Shown: positions 30,288 through 40,302, numbered from the stretch's first letter. The stretch: DNA of 64,000 nt from Lactobacillus selangorensis (GCF_001437205.1 NZ_JQAZ01000005.1:62001-126000), one strand, 5' to 3'. The notes: generated by a model not told the origin, from the sequence alone. A program made the numbers and translations.

Positions 30288-32849
30288 TTGGAAAATAATA
30301 AAATGATCCGTAAAAATATTCTCCGTGAATTTCGGCATTCATGGGCACGCTTCCTATCGATTGTCGTCCTCTTAGGGCTGGGTGTCTTTGTCCTGGTCGG
30401 TCTGAAATCAACCGGGCCCGACATGCGGGCAACGGTCACCGATCAGTACCAGACGCAAAATTTGGCCGATGCTCAGATCAAAGCAACCGCTGGATTTACC
30501 AAGGCCAATCAGAATGCCATCCGGAAACGCTCTGAAGTCAAAGCAGTCACGTTCGGCCAGATGACGGCTGCCGTCATCAAACATCGCCAAACATCTGTAC
30601 AGATTCTGTCGCAATCGCAACGTATTTCTAAAGCCACACTCACAAAGGGCAAAATGCCGACGAGCGACAACCAAATCGCCCTTAGCAGTCAATTGGCTCA
30701 GAAATACCATGTCGGGCAAAAAATCACCCTCGTTAATGACCACAACGGGACCCCTAGCCGGATCAAAAGACAGACCTATACGATCACTGGCTTCGTCGAA
30801 TCAAGCGAATACATCAAAAAGGACGATTTAGGGACCACCAACGTTGGGACTGGCGAATTAACGGCCTTTGCCGTTGTTCCCAGCAGCAGTTTCACGACCA
30901 CGACACCTAACGTCGCCCGCATTAAATTCAGCGGCGTTCATGGCGCCGCCTATAGCAACACCTATGAAAATGGCGTCAACCGCAAAGTAACTGCTCTGCA
31001 GCCGTTCCTGAATAAAATGGCCCGCCAGCAGCGCCACAACCTACGGACCACTTTACAGCAAAAATTGCAGCCGCTCGAAACAGCGCAAGCACAAGGATTG
31101 TCGACGCCTGCTATGGTCAAACAGCTGGCCGCCAGCAAACAAAAAGCTGCCCAGATTGCCAACGTCAATGTGACGATTCAAGGCCGCAACGATTATAACA
31201 GCGGTTATAGCCAATATGGCGAAAATGCCAAACGAATCGATGTTCTCTCCGATAGCTTCCCCATTTTCTTCTTCGCCGTCACTATTTTAGTGTGTTTCAC
31301 CACTATGTCCTGAATGGTTCAGGAAAAACGGACCGAAATCGGAACGCTGCGAGCACTTGGCTACACCAAATGGGAAGCCATGGCCGAATTTATTTTGTAC
31401 GGAACGCTGAGTGCCCTGATTGGGGCTGTAATTGGTGCTTATGCTGGCTGTGTCATTCTGCCCAAGGCCATTTTCAACGCTTATGCGGCCAACTTCATCT
31501 ATTCAGCCGTTCAAATCAATGTTTATTGGGGCGTCATCGCAATCGCAACCTTGTTAGCACTTGCCTGCACATTGATTGCCGTTTGGTCGGTCGGCCACAA
31601 AGCACTCCAAGAAAATCCCGCCCAGCTGATGCTGCCAGAGCCTCCAAAAGGTGGTACTCGCATTCTGCTGGAACGAATCAAACCATTGTGGAAGCGACTG
31701 CCATTCTCGCAAAAAGTCACGGCACGCAACCTCTTCCGCTATAAGAGCCGCATGCTGATGACGATCGTCGGTGTGGCCGGCTGTGTCACATTGCTGATTA
31801 CCGGTTTTGGGATCAGCGACTCCCTCAACAACATCGTCTCAGAACAATATAGCCAGATTGTCCACTACGATCTGATTGGTGTTTACAACAATTCCGCCAC
31901 TGCTAGTCAGAAAAAAGCCTATCAAAAGGCCGTCGCCGACCAGTCCGCAGTTAAAAAATTCAGTCAAGTTTATGAACAAAGTGTGACCGCCAAAAACAGC
32001 ACTTTGCAGGATAACCAGAGCATCACCCTGCTCGTCCCGAAAAATCAGAAGCAGTTCAAACAGGAAGTCACCTTAAAAAATCGCCAATCCGGCCGCACGC
32101 TCAAATTATCCGATCATGGGGTCATCCTGACGGAAAAATTGGCCAAATTGTTCAACGTTAAAAAAGGAGACCATTTCACCTTTAAAGACGCCAACGGCCA
32201 TGCTTACCACGTTAAAGTAGCCGGTATCACTGAAATGTACGTCGGTCATACGCTATATATGAGTCCAGCCTATTACCACCAAATCATGAAGCACCAAGTC
32301 CGTTACAATGCCGACATGATTCAATTGCAGAAACGTGATAATGCCACCATCAATCACGTTTCCCAGCAGCTAATGAAACAGGAGGCGGCCGTGACGGTCG
32401 TTCAGTCGAACACCGCCAAAAAGATGATTGAACATATTCTAGGCGGTCTGAACCACGTCGTCATTATCTTGGTCGTGGCCGCTTCAATGCTGGCCTTCGT
32501 CGTTCTCTTCACCTTGACCAACATCAACATCGACGAACGGGTCCGTGCATTGGCCACCCTGAAAGTGCTTGGTTTCTATCCAAAGGAAGTGCTGATGTAC
32601 ATCTTCCGTGAAACAATTCTCTTGACAGTGATCGGCATCCTCTTCGGTTACGGCTGCGGCTATCTTTTCCACCAATACATTATGGATGTGCTGCCGCCGG
32701 AAATGGCGATGTCGAATCCTGGTTTATTGACCTCGAACTTCGTCATTTCCACCGTGATGACGCTCCTCTTCTTAGGAATTGTGATGCTGCTGATGGCCCG
32801 TAAAATTAAAAATATCGATATGCTTGGAGCATTGAAATCCGTCGATTAG
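30288..32849 (+). pseudogene. FtsX-type ABC permease with an in-frame TGA
   Basis: The gene probably starts at a TTG (30288, AGGTG site) or the ATG at 30303 and encodes MIRKNILREFRHSWARFLSI, a periplasmic-like extracellular domain, and the first FtsX helices. A TGA at 31311-31313 interrupts TTMS and MVQEKRTEIGTLRALGY, where Arg (CGA) would be expected. The remaining frame continues through a second extracellular domain and final helices (ERVRALATLKVLGFYPKEV) to 32849. Restored length is about 853 residues, normal for macrolide-exporter-like permeases with two FtsX domains. Both exporter genes thus carry one nonsense codon. Confidence 0.87.
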
Positions 32850-32857
32850 AACACAAC

Positions 32858-33067
32858 GAGACCGTGACATAAGTGTCTCTTTCACGAAAAATGACTCTTT
32901 AAATGCAAAAATTACATTTAAAGAGTCATTTTTGTTTGAACAGTATAAATTTGCAAAACGCGGTAGCCATCTGGTATTTACATCACGCAAAGCTGAGTAA
33001 ATACCTAGCTGTCCTCGCGGGGGCATGACAACGAAGTCAAACAGCGACTTCTGTCATGCTCCCTTTT
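32858..33067. repeat. Mosaic hairpin repeat, copy 2 (210 bases, one unit)
   Basis: The element begins GAGACCGTGACATAAGT and ends GACTTCTGTCATGCTCCC. It is nearly the same as copy 1 (13817) but lacks one internal unit of roughly 105 bases. The first hairpin uses the same ATGACTCTTTAAATGCA arm. It lies between the ABC permease and a converging small gene. Confidence 0.85.
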
Positions 33068-33090
33068 AAATTCGAACTTATTTTCCTTCG

Positions 33091-33249
33091 TTATTCTTCT
33101 CGCTGCAGGACGTACAACAATAACAGGATTCCCAAGATTCCAAGCCCGCCAAATAGGCCTGGTCCGCTCGTATCATGACGGACCAAGGCGACAATAATGA
33201 CGATCAATGCACAAATCACCAAGATCAGTTGGGCCCAATTTACTTTCAT
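33091..33249 (-). CDS. Two-helix small membrane protein, 52 residues
   Basis: The protein starts MKVNWAQLILVICALIVII and has two hydrophobic segments separated by RHDTSGPG, ending LLYVLQREE. Its plan and residues resemble the protein at 3044 (both have a short polar turn, then a GILxxLGIL-type second helix and LxRE near the end). The ribosome binding site is weak (GGGGCGGAAGG), so expression is less sure. Function unknown. Confidence 0.68.
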   Translation of the reverse strand: MKVNWAQLILVICALIVIIVALVRHDTSGPGLFGGLGILGILLLLYVLQREE

Positions 33250-33369
33250 GCCTTCCGCCCCTCTCACACTTGTCTTATCACAAGAATAAGCGCTTTCATT
33301 ATTTTTGACAAGTCTTATTTCTTTTCGCCGGCAATAAGCGTATGCTATTCCGAAAGAGGAGGCATCGGT

Positions 33370-33690
33370 ATGGCAAAATTCAAAGCCGGCGTCAGAGGAC
33401 TGGACATCGCTGCCAGTCTGTTCACGCTCATCTGCTATCTCTTGGCACCTGCTAGCATCCCCGTTCATCTGAATAATATCGGACCGCAGAATGAATTCGG
33501 TCCCAAATGGATGCTGTTTCTGTCGTTGCTCGCCCTATGCTTATTCGGTGAGCTGCTGATTTGGTTTTCAAAACGCCGCCGCAAACGCTTATCGGCACAA
33601 GGTTATCCGCACTTGCTTCAATTTGAATATGGCTATTTAGCGGTCGATGCACTTGTGTTCGTTGTCTTCGTTGTCACCATGATCAGTTAA
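33370..33690 (+). CDS. DUF1648-like membrane protein, 106 residues
   Basis: Three hydrophobic segments are seen (about 8-25, 45-65, 88-105). The stretch LAPASIPVHLNNIGPQNEFG followed by PKW fits the DUF1648 signature (lPxxiPvHfnxxGxxxxxgxK). Such domains occur in SdpI-like immunity and other membrane proteins. The ATG at 33370 follows AGAGGAGG. It is a single gene with a terminator directly downstream; its role is not known. Confidence 0.75.
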   Translation: MAKFKAGVRGLDIAASLFTLICYLLAPASIPVHLNNIGPQNEFGPKWMLFLSLLALCLFGELLIWFSKRRRKRLSAQGYPHLLQFEYGYLAVDALVFVVFVVTMIS

Positions 33691-33704
33691 TTTTTTTAGT
33701 AATC

Positions 33705-33733
33705 AAAAAGTGCTCTTTTCAGGGCACTTTTTT
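33705..33733. terminator. Terminator between converging genes
   Basis: AAAAAGTGCTC and GGGCACTTTTTT form the stem around TTTTCA. It ends the DUF1648 gene and overlaps the end of the converging hydrolase gene. Confidence 0.82.
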
Positions 33734-34487
33734 AATGCACTTGTGTTGTTAAGAAATGGCCTAGCACCCGATTAAAAGTACCCGGCCGTTCAGCCATCAC
33801 TTCGTGTCCGCTCTTCAAACGCACCACGTGGATATTCTGCTTCTGCAGATACGGCAGGATGAAATGCCAGTCGAAATACCAGCTGTGACTGGCCACAACC
33901 AGCAAAATCGGTAATTGACTATTTTGCAAATCAGATCGCCAATCCTGACGGGCATGGTCGACTAGCAACGGCAGATTCGGCACAAAGGGGAACGGATGCA
34001 GCCGTTCGGCCGGTGTCAAAACTTTTTTAACGAGCGGATCGAGCGGCCGTTTAAAGGTGCCAGTCACATTTTGAAGCAGCCAGCGTTTAAAATCCGGCGA
34101 CCAGGCGCCATGCGCCAGCATTTGCGGCGTTTGATCGACCGCCACAACGGCTGTTAATTTTTCCGGAAATTGTCCCAATGCGCCATAGCAGAGACTGGCC
34201 CCCATCGAATGCCCGATTAAAATAGGCTGTTTCAAATCGAGACCAGTAATCAGTTCCTTTAAATCCAGCAATAAGCGCTGCATATTCAGTGACTTCGTAG
34301 TGCGCTGCGAAGCCCCATGATTGCGATGATCATACGTGATCACCTGAAACCCCTGGGCAACGAGAAACGGAATCTGACGTGCCCAAATCTGCTGATAACC
34401 GGCAAAACCAGCCACTAAAACGAGCGGCTGCCCTTTACCAAAGACATGGTAATCGAGCCGAATCTGATCAGATGTTTCAAACTGCAT
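33732..34487 (-). CDS. Alpha/beta hydrolase
   Basis: The 251-residue cytoplasmic enzyme begins MQFETSDQIRLDYHVFGKGQ and contains LVLVAGFAGYQQIW (oxyanion), DHRNHGAS, the nucleophile elbow GHSMGASLCYG (Ser about 95), and a final histidine in RLKSGHEVMAERPG. This is a typical small-molecule esterase or lactonase-like fold with unknown substrate. The start is supported by GGAGGCACATAGG. It stands alone, 64 bases from the Gfo/Idh gene stop, and may be co-transcribed with it. Confidence 0.87.
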   Translation of the reverse strand: MQFETSDQIRLDYHVFGKGQPLVLVAGFAGYQQIWARQIPFLVAQGFQVITYDHRNHGASQRTTKSLNMQRLLLDLKELITGLDLKQPILIGHSMGASLCYGALGQFPEKLTAVVAVDQTPQMLAHGAWSPDFKRWLLQNVTGTFKRPLDPLVKKVLTPAERLHPFPFVPNLPLLVDHARQDWRSDLQNSQLPILLVVASHSWYFDWHFILPYLQKQNIHVVRLKSGHEVMAERPGTFNRVLGHFLTTQVH

Positions 34488-34551
34488 CCTATGTGCCTCC
34501 TAAACATCATTTCCTTTAGTTTAGGCCTGATGAGCGCTGGAAACAATCCGC

Positions 34552-35529
34552 TTACCCTAATTTGATCTGTGCGTCGGCTAAGGCGGCATCGACGACATCC
34601 ATCACTGTCAAACTGTGCGCCATCCGCCGGTCTGCTTCAGCCATATCGTGTGTATCGATCATCTTGGTAAAGGCTGCAAATTCTTGATACATGCGGTGCG
34701 GATGAATCCGTTTGTCGACTGTTACGGTGTCTTGATTCCGTAAATGTTCGGTAAATTTTTCCAAGGTATTGGTCGGTCCGATCACTTCAATATCGCCTTG
34801 ATCGCCTTCAATTGTCGAACGAACCGGTGCGGCACAATCCTTGGCACCTGTGCAGACCACTTTAAGGCCCGGATACTCAAGGAGCAGTATGCCGGAAGTA
34901 TCGATACCATGGTCAATATTGGCGAAATAATGCACCTGTGTCGGCGCACCGAGCAAGCCGACGACAAAATGAATGTTATAAATATTGAGATCCATCAAGG
35001 CTCCGCCGCCTTTTTTCGGATCGAAAGCCGTCTGAATATTACCATGCTTAAACGCATCATAACGAGATGAATACTGTGAATAATTACAGTCGATAATCTT
35101 CAAGCTGCCTAATTTGGGTAAATCGGCTTGAATCTGCTGATAGTTATTGAAGTACTGATTGCTGATGGCTTCAACTAAGATCAAATTCTTACGCTGGGCC
35201 AGATTCGCCAAATCACGGGCTTGACCGGCATTCAGTGTAAACGGCTTTTCGCAAATGACGTTTTTGCCTGCTTCCAGCGCTTGCTTGGCATAGGAATAAT
35301 GGAGAAAATTGGGTAGGCCGATATACACCGTATCGACATTCGGGTCGGCCAGGCATTCAGATAGCTCCGTATAAATCTTAGGAATCTGATACTGGGCCGC
35401 CAATTTTTGCATCGTCGGCAAACCATGCTGTGTCCCTAAAATGGCTTCAAGTTGAACGTTATGAACATCCCCAATCATCGTCAGCATATCTGAGACAATC
35501 ATGCCGGACCCGAATAATGCTAATTTCAT
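34552..35529 (-). CDS. Gfo/Idh/MocA family oxidoreductase
   Basis: The 325-residue dehydrogenase has an N-terminal Rossmann domain (MKLALFGSGMIVSDMLTMIG) and the family signature ICEKPFTLNAGQARDLANLA near residue 95-115 (EKP lysine), followed by the beta-sheet substrate domain (GGALMDLNIYNIHFVVGLLG). These enzymes oxidise sugars or related alcohols with NAD(P). The start at 35529 follows AAAGGGAG. It is divergent from an RpiR-type sugar-phosphate regulator, which suggests carbohydrate-linked control. Confidence 0.9.
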   Translation of the reverse strand: MKLALFGSGMIVSDMLTMIGDVHNVQLEAILGTQHGLPTMQKLAAQYQIPKIYTELSECLADPNVDTVYIGLPNFLHYSYAKQALEAGKNVICEKPFTLNAGQARDLANLAQRKNLILVEAISNQYFNNYQQIQADLPKLGSLKIIDCNYSQYSSRYDAFKHGNIQTAFDPKKGGGALMDLNIYNIHFVVGLLGAPTQVHYFANIDHGIDTSGILLLEYPGLKVVCTGAKDCAAPVRSTIEGDQGDIEVIGPTNTLEKFTEHLRNQDTVTVDKRIHPHRMYQEFAAFTKMIDTHDMAEADRRMAHSLTVMDVVDAALADAQIKLG

Positions 35530-35699
35530 TTTAACAACTCCCTTTCTAATCTTGTCAGGATGAGTATACGTACCAAAACCTATCCGCAAAAGGCTTTCTG
35601 GGCATTCGGGCCCGACTGTTTAACATTCTTTGCCAAATAGAGACAAACGTGAACTTTTTGTTCAAAAGCCGTATCATGAAAATAGAAAGAAGGGATTCA

Positions 35700-36557
35700 A
35701 TGCTGCTCACTGATCAATTAAAAGATACTAGTCAGCTCACGAATACTGACCAGCAGATTGCCGCTTATATCCTCAAGCATCTGGCAGCCACTTCGAAAAT
35801 GACGATTCAGCAGCTGGCCGCTGCTACTTATACATCGCATTCGGCGATTGTCCGACTCGCCCAGAAATTGGGCTATTCTGGTTACCGCTCTTTTCGCTAC
35901 GCAATTACAGAAGCGGCCTATCATCAGCAGCATGGACTCGACCAAATCGATGCCAATTTCCCGTTTCTGCCGACCGATTCACCCGTCACGATTGCCAAAA
36001 ACATGGCGCATCTTTCCACCAATACCATCTCACGTTCTTTAGCACAGCTCGATGCGGACAAATTGGCTGAAGCGGCCCACCGGATCACAGCGGCCCAGCG
36101 CCTCTTTTTATTCGCAGTCGGCGACTCGCAGATTCGAGCCCGCAGTTTTCAGAACAAGCTGACCAAGATTGGTCAGTTCGCCATTCTGGCCGAAGAATAT
36201 AATGATGAAAACTGGACGGCAGCCACCCTCACGCCCTCAGATTGTGCCCTCTTTATTTCCTACGGCGGCAACACCGAACAGCACACGCAGCTTTTACAAT
36301 TATTAAATGAAAAAAAGGTGCCGACAATCTTGATTACCGGCAATGCCAAATCGACCCAGATTCAGCTGGCCGATACTGCTCTAGTGACGGCCCAAACGGA
36401 ATACGAGAACCTGAAAATCAGCACTTTTGCCTCTCAAATCAGTTTTGAATATGTGCTTGACACCTTATTTGCCCTAATCTACGCTGGCGATTACCAGCAG
36501 CATCTCCATGATTTAAAACAGCATTATCAACAATTGGATGAGCATCATCTAATCTAA
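35700..36557 (+). CDS. RpiR family regulator
   Basis: The 285-residue protein has the N-terminal RpiR helix-turn-helix (MTIQQLAAATYTSHSAIVRL, GYSGYRSFRYAITEA) and a C-terminal SIS domain (about 125-260; RLFLFAVGDSQIRARSFQNK, LFISYGGNTEQH), which binds phosphosugars. The start at 35700 has GAAGGGA. It is divergent from the Gfo/Idh gene, its likely target, and is followed by a strong two-way terminator. Confidence 0.92.
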   Translation: MLLTDQLKDTSQLTNTDQQIAAYILKHLAATSKMTIQQLAAATYTSHSAIVRLAQKLGYSGYRSFRYAITEAAYHQQHGLDQIDANFPFLPTDSPVTIAKNMAHLSTNTISRSLAQLDADKLAEAAHRITAAQRLFLFAVGDSQIRARSFQNKLTKIGQFAILAEEYNDENWTAATLTPSDCALFISYGGNTEQHTQLLQLLNEKKVPTILITGNAKSTQIQLADTALVTAQTEYENLKISTFASQISFEYVLDTLFALIYAGDYQQHLHDLKQHYQQLDEHHLI

Positions 36558-36655
36558 GGGAAAGCCTCTTTTGCAACTACGGCAACACACCATAAGTCAG
36601 TTTTGCCTTCTAAATATTCCAAGATAACTTTTTTCTTTATTCCTACAGAGAACAC

Positions 36656-36700
36656 AGCAAAACCCCTGAGTTGGATTTTCTCCAACTCAGGGGTTTTGCT
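36656..36700. terminator. Bidirectional terminator
   Basis: AGCAAAACCCCTGAGTTGG and its exact complement form a 19-base stem around ATTTTCT, with A and T tracts at the base, between converging genes. Confidence 0.9.
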
Positions 36701-36726
36701 TCACACACTTTAAATGTGCGTTTTTT

Positions 36727-37656
36727 TTAGTTTAAAACGGTCTTCGTTGCTGCTGCTAAGTTTTCAACCACCTTTTCACCGTCATCCTGGGTCGCATTGT
36801 CATTCGTCAAAACAGCAATCGTATACCCTTGCTCAGAAGTCTTGCCGACATGGCCGATACTGTTGACGATCCAGTCGCCGTTGTCTTCTAAACGCCAGCC
36901 GTTTTTCAGCTGGTAATGAGTCGCGCCGGCCGAAATGCCCCAATCCTGATCACTTTCAACGGTACTCATCAAACTCATTGCATACGTCCGTTCGCTCTTG
37001 GTCAGATAATTATCGGCACCATAGAAAATTGCATTTAAAACTTTCAATTGATCGGCAGCCGTCGTGGTCGTCATTGCCCAGCCAGTCATATCGGCAGTGG
37101 TACCGGTCATGCCCAGCGCCGAATAGGTTGCATCGTTGCCATCATTGCCGCCTAAAACATTGTCCAACAAATCGGTGCAGGCATCATTATCGCTGTTTTC
37201 AATCATCGCCTGCATTTCCGATTGTTCAGTTGACGTTAAGGTGGTGCCATTCGTCTGATTTTGATGCAAAACGGCCGCCATGACGGTCACTTTCAAGATA
37301 CTGGCCGTTGGAAAGGTCGCATCATCACTTTGTTTGACGCTATATGTATAGGTTCGGCCTGTTTTGGGCGAATAGACCGCAATATCGACATTGGCAGTCG
37401 TCCCTTTCAAAACTTTCTGCCACGCCGTTTGCAAGGCCTGATTGACATTGACGGTGTTGCCGAGTTTAACGACATGATTCGAATGGTTCGTGGCTGACGA
37501 ACTGCCGGCCGCCTGATCCATTTCCGCCTGCTGTGTCGTTTGCCGATTAGCCAGCATCCCTTTAACGATACGGCCGCCCGCCAAAATAATGGCAACACCG
37601 ACAATTACCCGTAATAAGATTCGATACTGCTTCTTTAAACGTCTTCTTCTATGCAT
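36727..37656 (-). CDS. Beta-lactamase-like serine hydrolase, membrane anchored
   Basis: The 309-residue protein has a basic N terminus and one membrane helix (about 12-30), so the enzyme domain is extracellular. It has SxxK in TASILKVTV, SDN in MIENSDNDACTDLL and a KTG-like KNGW. The class A Glu-xx-x-Asn omega loop is not apparent, so it is more likely a DD-peptidase-like or wall-related hydrolase (beta-lactamase2 type) than a resistance enzyme. A paralogue with the same motifs lies at 46142. Confidence 0.88.
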   Translation of the reverse strand: MHRRRRLKKQYRILLRVIVGVAIILAGGRIVKGMLANRQTTQQAEMDQAAGSSSATNHSNHVVKLGNTVNVNQALQTAWQKVLKGTTANVDIAVYSPKTGRTYTYSVKQSDDATFPTASILKVTVMAAVLHQNQTNGTTLTSTEQSEMQAMIENSDNDACTDLLDNVLGGNDGNDATYSALGMTGTTADMTGWAMTTTTAADQLKVLNAIFYGADNYLTKSERTYAMSLMSTVESDQDWGISAGATHYQLKNGWRLEDNGDWIVNSIGHVGKTSEQGYTIAVLTNDNATQDDGEKVVENLAAATKTVLN

Positions 37657-37747
37657 TTCAAAACTTCTTTTCTTATTCTTAATAATTTAACTTATAATAG
37701 CGACCTTAAAGTTTCCTTAAAATGAATTTAAAGTGCCTTGCGAGCAT

Positions 37748-37775
37748 CAAAAAATCACCGTCAAGACGGTGATTT
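37748..37775 (-). terminator. Terminator of the MFS gene
   Basis: On the minus strand AAAATCACCGTC and GACGGTGATTTTTT form a stem around TT, ending in a T run directly at the MFS stop codon. Confidence 0.85.
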
Positions 37776-39019
37776 TAACGTTCTTTTAATTGTTTCAAAT
37801 GTTTGCGGCGCTGTTCGCCGGTATTGAACCAGACCCAGCCGAAGTTGATAACGACTAGGATGGCCGTTGTAATGAAGACCATATTGTAATTAAACACGGC
37901 CGCAACCACCGAACCGAGTAACGAGCCCAAGACGGTTCCGATATACTGAAACGACTGATTCCACGAAAAAATCCGGCCGGTGACCGAATGCGGAATATTC
38001 TGGGTGATGATTGCCTGCACTGAAGGCAGCATCGAGGCATTGGCAATCCCGATGCAAAAGCGCAGGAAAATCAGCTGCCAGACGTTCGTCACAAACGCCA
38101 TTGGCACATAGAAGATGATTGCCAAAATGAACCCTAGCGATAAAATCAATTCAGTCCCGATGTGATCACCCAAATCGCCTAACCGTGAAGCAGCCAGCAC
38201 CGTCGCCAATCCTGGTGCAGCGGCGACAATTCCAGCATAGAAGCTGACCATCGACGAATGATGCATAATCTGGCTGACATAGAGCGAAATAATCGGCGAA
38301 ATCGAATAGTTGCCGGCCTGAATAATCAACGTCGTAATGAACATCGCCAAAATTAAACGGGGATGTTTAATTGTCCTGATGACTTCCTTAGTCGACTTCA
38401 TATCCTGCCGTTTTACCGGTGCAAAATCTTCTTTTACTTCAAATAAAACAATGAAGAACACAATCAGAATCAAAAAACCGGTAATGAAGAACACCGGCCG
38501 ATAACCGACGAATTGCGCTAAAGCACCGCCAATCAACGGTCCAAACAGCATTCCGCCAACTGTCCCCGTCTGCAAAGTTCCTAAGGCTTTGCCGCTTTGC
38601 CGAGCCGGCACTTGGGTAGCAATCAAAGCTTGGGCATTGGAAACAAATCCTGACACGAGTCCTTCTAAAGCCCGCAAGCCAATCAATTCCCAAACGTTAG
38701 TCACTAAACCCATCAGTGCAATGATGATGCCCATGCCTAATGAGGCCCGCAATAGCATCGGTTTGCGGCCGGTACGATCAGCCAGCGTGCCCCACATTGG
38801 TGAAACGATTGCTGAAACGACATAAGTTGCTCCGAAGGCGAGTCCACTGTAAATACTCAGCATTCCCTTCGAATAATGCCCTAAATCACGAATATATAAG
38901 GACAGGAACGGCATGATCTCGCTGAAGGCAAGCCCAAAAAGGAAAGTTCCAAACCACAAAACACGCAGATTGCGTTTCCACTGTTCCTGATCCGGTTGCT
39001 TGTTGTTAGCTGAATCCAA
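37775..39019 (-). CDS. MFS transporter, DHA1-like efflux type
   Basis: The 414-residue protein has 12 membrane segments. Motif A is seen as GTLADRTGRKPMLLRA in loop 2-3, and the N terminus reads LWFGTFLFGLAFSEIMPFLS. It resembles the MdtG/PmrA-type multidrug exporters of lactic acid bacteria. No ATG lies at the proper place; a TTG at 39019 follows AGAAAGAAG with nine bases spacing, and a second TTG at 39058 lies too near the -10 (TGC-extended TATACT). A GTTAG/CTAAC palindrome lies in the promoter. Confidence 0.88.
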   Translation of the reverse strand: MDSANNKQPDQEQWKRNLRVLWFGTFLFGLAFSEIMPFLSLYIRDLGHYSKGMLSIYSGLAFGATYVVSAIVSPMWGTLADRTGRKPMLLRASLGMGIIIALMGLVTNVWELIGLRALEGLVSGFVSNAQALIATQVPARQSGKALGTLQTGTVGGMLFGPLIGGALAQFVGYRPVFFITGFLILIVFFIVLFEVKEDFAPVKRQDMKSTKEVIRTIKHPRLILAMFITTLIIQAGNYSISPIISLYVSQIMHHSSMVSFYAGIVAAAPGLATVLAASRLGDLGDHIGTELILSLGFILAIIFYVPMAFVTNVWQLIFLRFCIGIANASMLPSVQAIITQNIPHSVTGRIFSWNQSFQYIGTVLGSLLGSVVAAVFNYNMVFITTAILVVINFGWVWFNTGEQRRKHLKQLKER

Positions 39020-39128
39020 ACAATCGCACTTCTTTCTAATCAATAAATTGATACACAAATTATTAGTATAGCACTTTGGTAAATCGTTAGCGACCTAACA
39101 ATGGCCGTCTACCAAAACAATCCCAATC

Positions 39129-39167
39129 AAAAAGGCGTGCGGCTCTGCCTGGAGCTGCACGCCTTTT
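39129..39167 (-). terminator. Terminator of the flavodoxin-SDR operon
   Basis: AAAAGGCGTGC...GCACGCCTTTT, with an inner GAGC/GCTC pair, forms a stem of about 16 base pairs with T runs both ways. Confidence 0.87.
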
Positions 39168-39177
39168 CCAAATCATT

Positions 39178-39816
39178 TTAATAAAAACTAGGCTTGCGCC
39201 AATTAGTTCCTGGCTCGCCTAAGCCAAGGCTCTCACGATGGTAGTCTTGCTTGCCATCCAGCAGGTCTGTGACGAATTGGGCCACCGCTTCACGAGTGAT
39301 TTGAGCATCAACGAATGGTTCGCCCTTCTTGGTAACCTCAACTTTGGTATTGCCCGTCCGATTATACAACCAAGTAATCCGCAGAAGGACATAGTCGAGG
39401 TCGCTGTTTTCGACGATCGCTGCGGCTTTCGGCAAGTCGCCCTGCCAGACTAAACCAGTATTGTCCCGATACCATTGTTGGAACGGACCAGTGACTTCCT
39501 GATAAATATCAGGAATGCTCAAGGCGATAAACCGTTTAACACCAGCGTCATCTAATGTCTTCACTAATGGGCCCATAATGTCAGAACCGGCAACGAAGGC
39601 GATGAAGACGGCATCGACACCGGCCAAATTGGCTTTAATCTTATCTGTTTCTTCAAACGTCCCATCGACTAAAGTGACCCGATCACGCTGCTGGTCCGCT
39701 AAACGAGAAGTCACATTGCGGCCGTACAACACTAAATCAAATTTCGTTTGTGCCAGAACATCAGCAGTCACCATTCGGCCGATTTGCCCAGCAGCACCTA
39801 AAATCATCACTTTCAT
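39178..39816 (-). CDS. NAD(P)-binding atypical SDR (NmrA-like)
   Basis: The 212-residue Rossmann protein starts MKVMILGAAGQIGRMVTADV and contains GVDAVFIAFVAG and DLDYVLLRITWLYNRTGNT, the same landmarks as the paralogues at 19267 and 54496. It is 12 bases downstream of the flavodoxin gene, so the two form an operon under a MerR-type promoter. Reduction of a reactive carbonyl or quinone would fit the pairing, but substrate is unproven. Confidence 0.88.
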   Translation of the reverse strand: MKVMILGAAGQIGRMVTADVLAQTKFDLVLYGRNVTSRLADQQRDRVTLVDGTFEETDKIKANLAGVDAVFIAFVAGSDIMGPLVKTLDDAGVKRFIALSIPDIYQEVTGPFQQWYRDNTGLVWQGDLPKAAAIVENSDLDYVLLRITWLYNRTGNTKVEVTKKGEPFVDAQITREAVAQFVTDLLDGKQDYHRESLGLGEPGTNWRKPSFY

Positions 39817-39828
39817 GGCAATTCCTCC

Positions 39829-40302
39829 TTAAAGTCCGTTGTACCAATCTGCAATCCGTTGTTGCGCATGGGCGGCTTCGCCAGCGGCCATGCCAAGACC
39901 GGCCTTAACCGTCATCTGCCCAGCAGCCTTGGCAAAATCGGCCTCATACGCGCCTGGGGTGCCAGCATCCGTATAAAATGGTGCAATCGTCACGGTACTG
40001 TTCTGATGGGCCTGCAAAAAGGCCAGCACCGGCGTCGATGGTGCCCCATTCCAAACTGGACCGCCAACTAAAATCAGATCATATGCCGCCAAATCCGGCT
40101 GTGTTCCGACTAGTTTCGGCAACTGACCGGACGCAAGCTGCTGTTTGGCTTCATCTGAAGTAGCAAACATGTCCGCAGAGAAAGTCCCTGCCGGCACTTC
40201 AAGCCGTTGCAGCGCACCATTTGAAACGGTCTGAATTTCTTGAGCGAGCCGTTCGGTCCCACCTGTTTTTGAATAATAAACAATCAATGTTTTTTGTGCC
40301 AT
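39829..40302 (-). CDS. Flavodoxin
   Basis: The 157-residue protein has the FMN phosphate loop YYSKTGGTERLAQEI (residues about 9-23), then DLILVGGPVWNGAPSTPVLA (the aromatic and 60s-type loop), and FYTDAGTPGAYEADF. This is the flavodoxin_4-like family, often a flavodoxin used in stress-related reductions. The gene starts behind AAGGAGG and a promoter with 19-base spacing. Confidence 0.9.
   Translation of the reverse strand: MAQKTLIVYYSKTGGTERLAQEIQTVSNGALQRLEVPAGTFSADMFATSDEAKQQLASGQLPKLVGTQPDLAAYDLILVGGPVWNGAPSTPVLAFLQAHQNSTVTIAPFYTDAGTPGAYEADFAKAAGQMTVKAGLGMAAGEAAHAQQRIADWYNGL

Noticed and set aside
26300-36550. Other long open frames antisense to well supported genes
   Set aside because: They are on the opposite strand or shifted frames of conserved genes, lack ribosome sites and give no recognisable protein.
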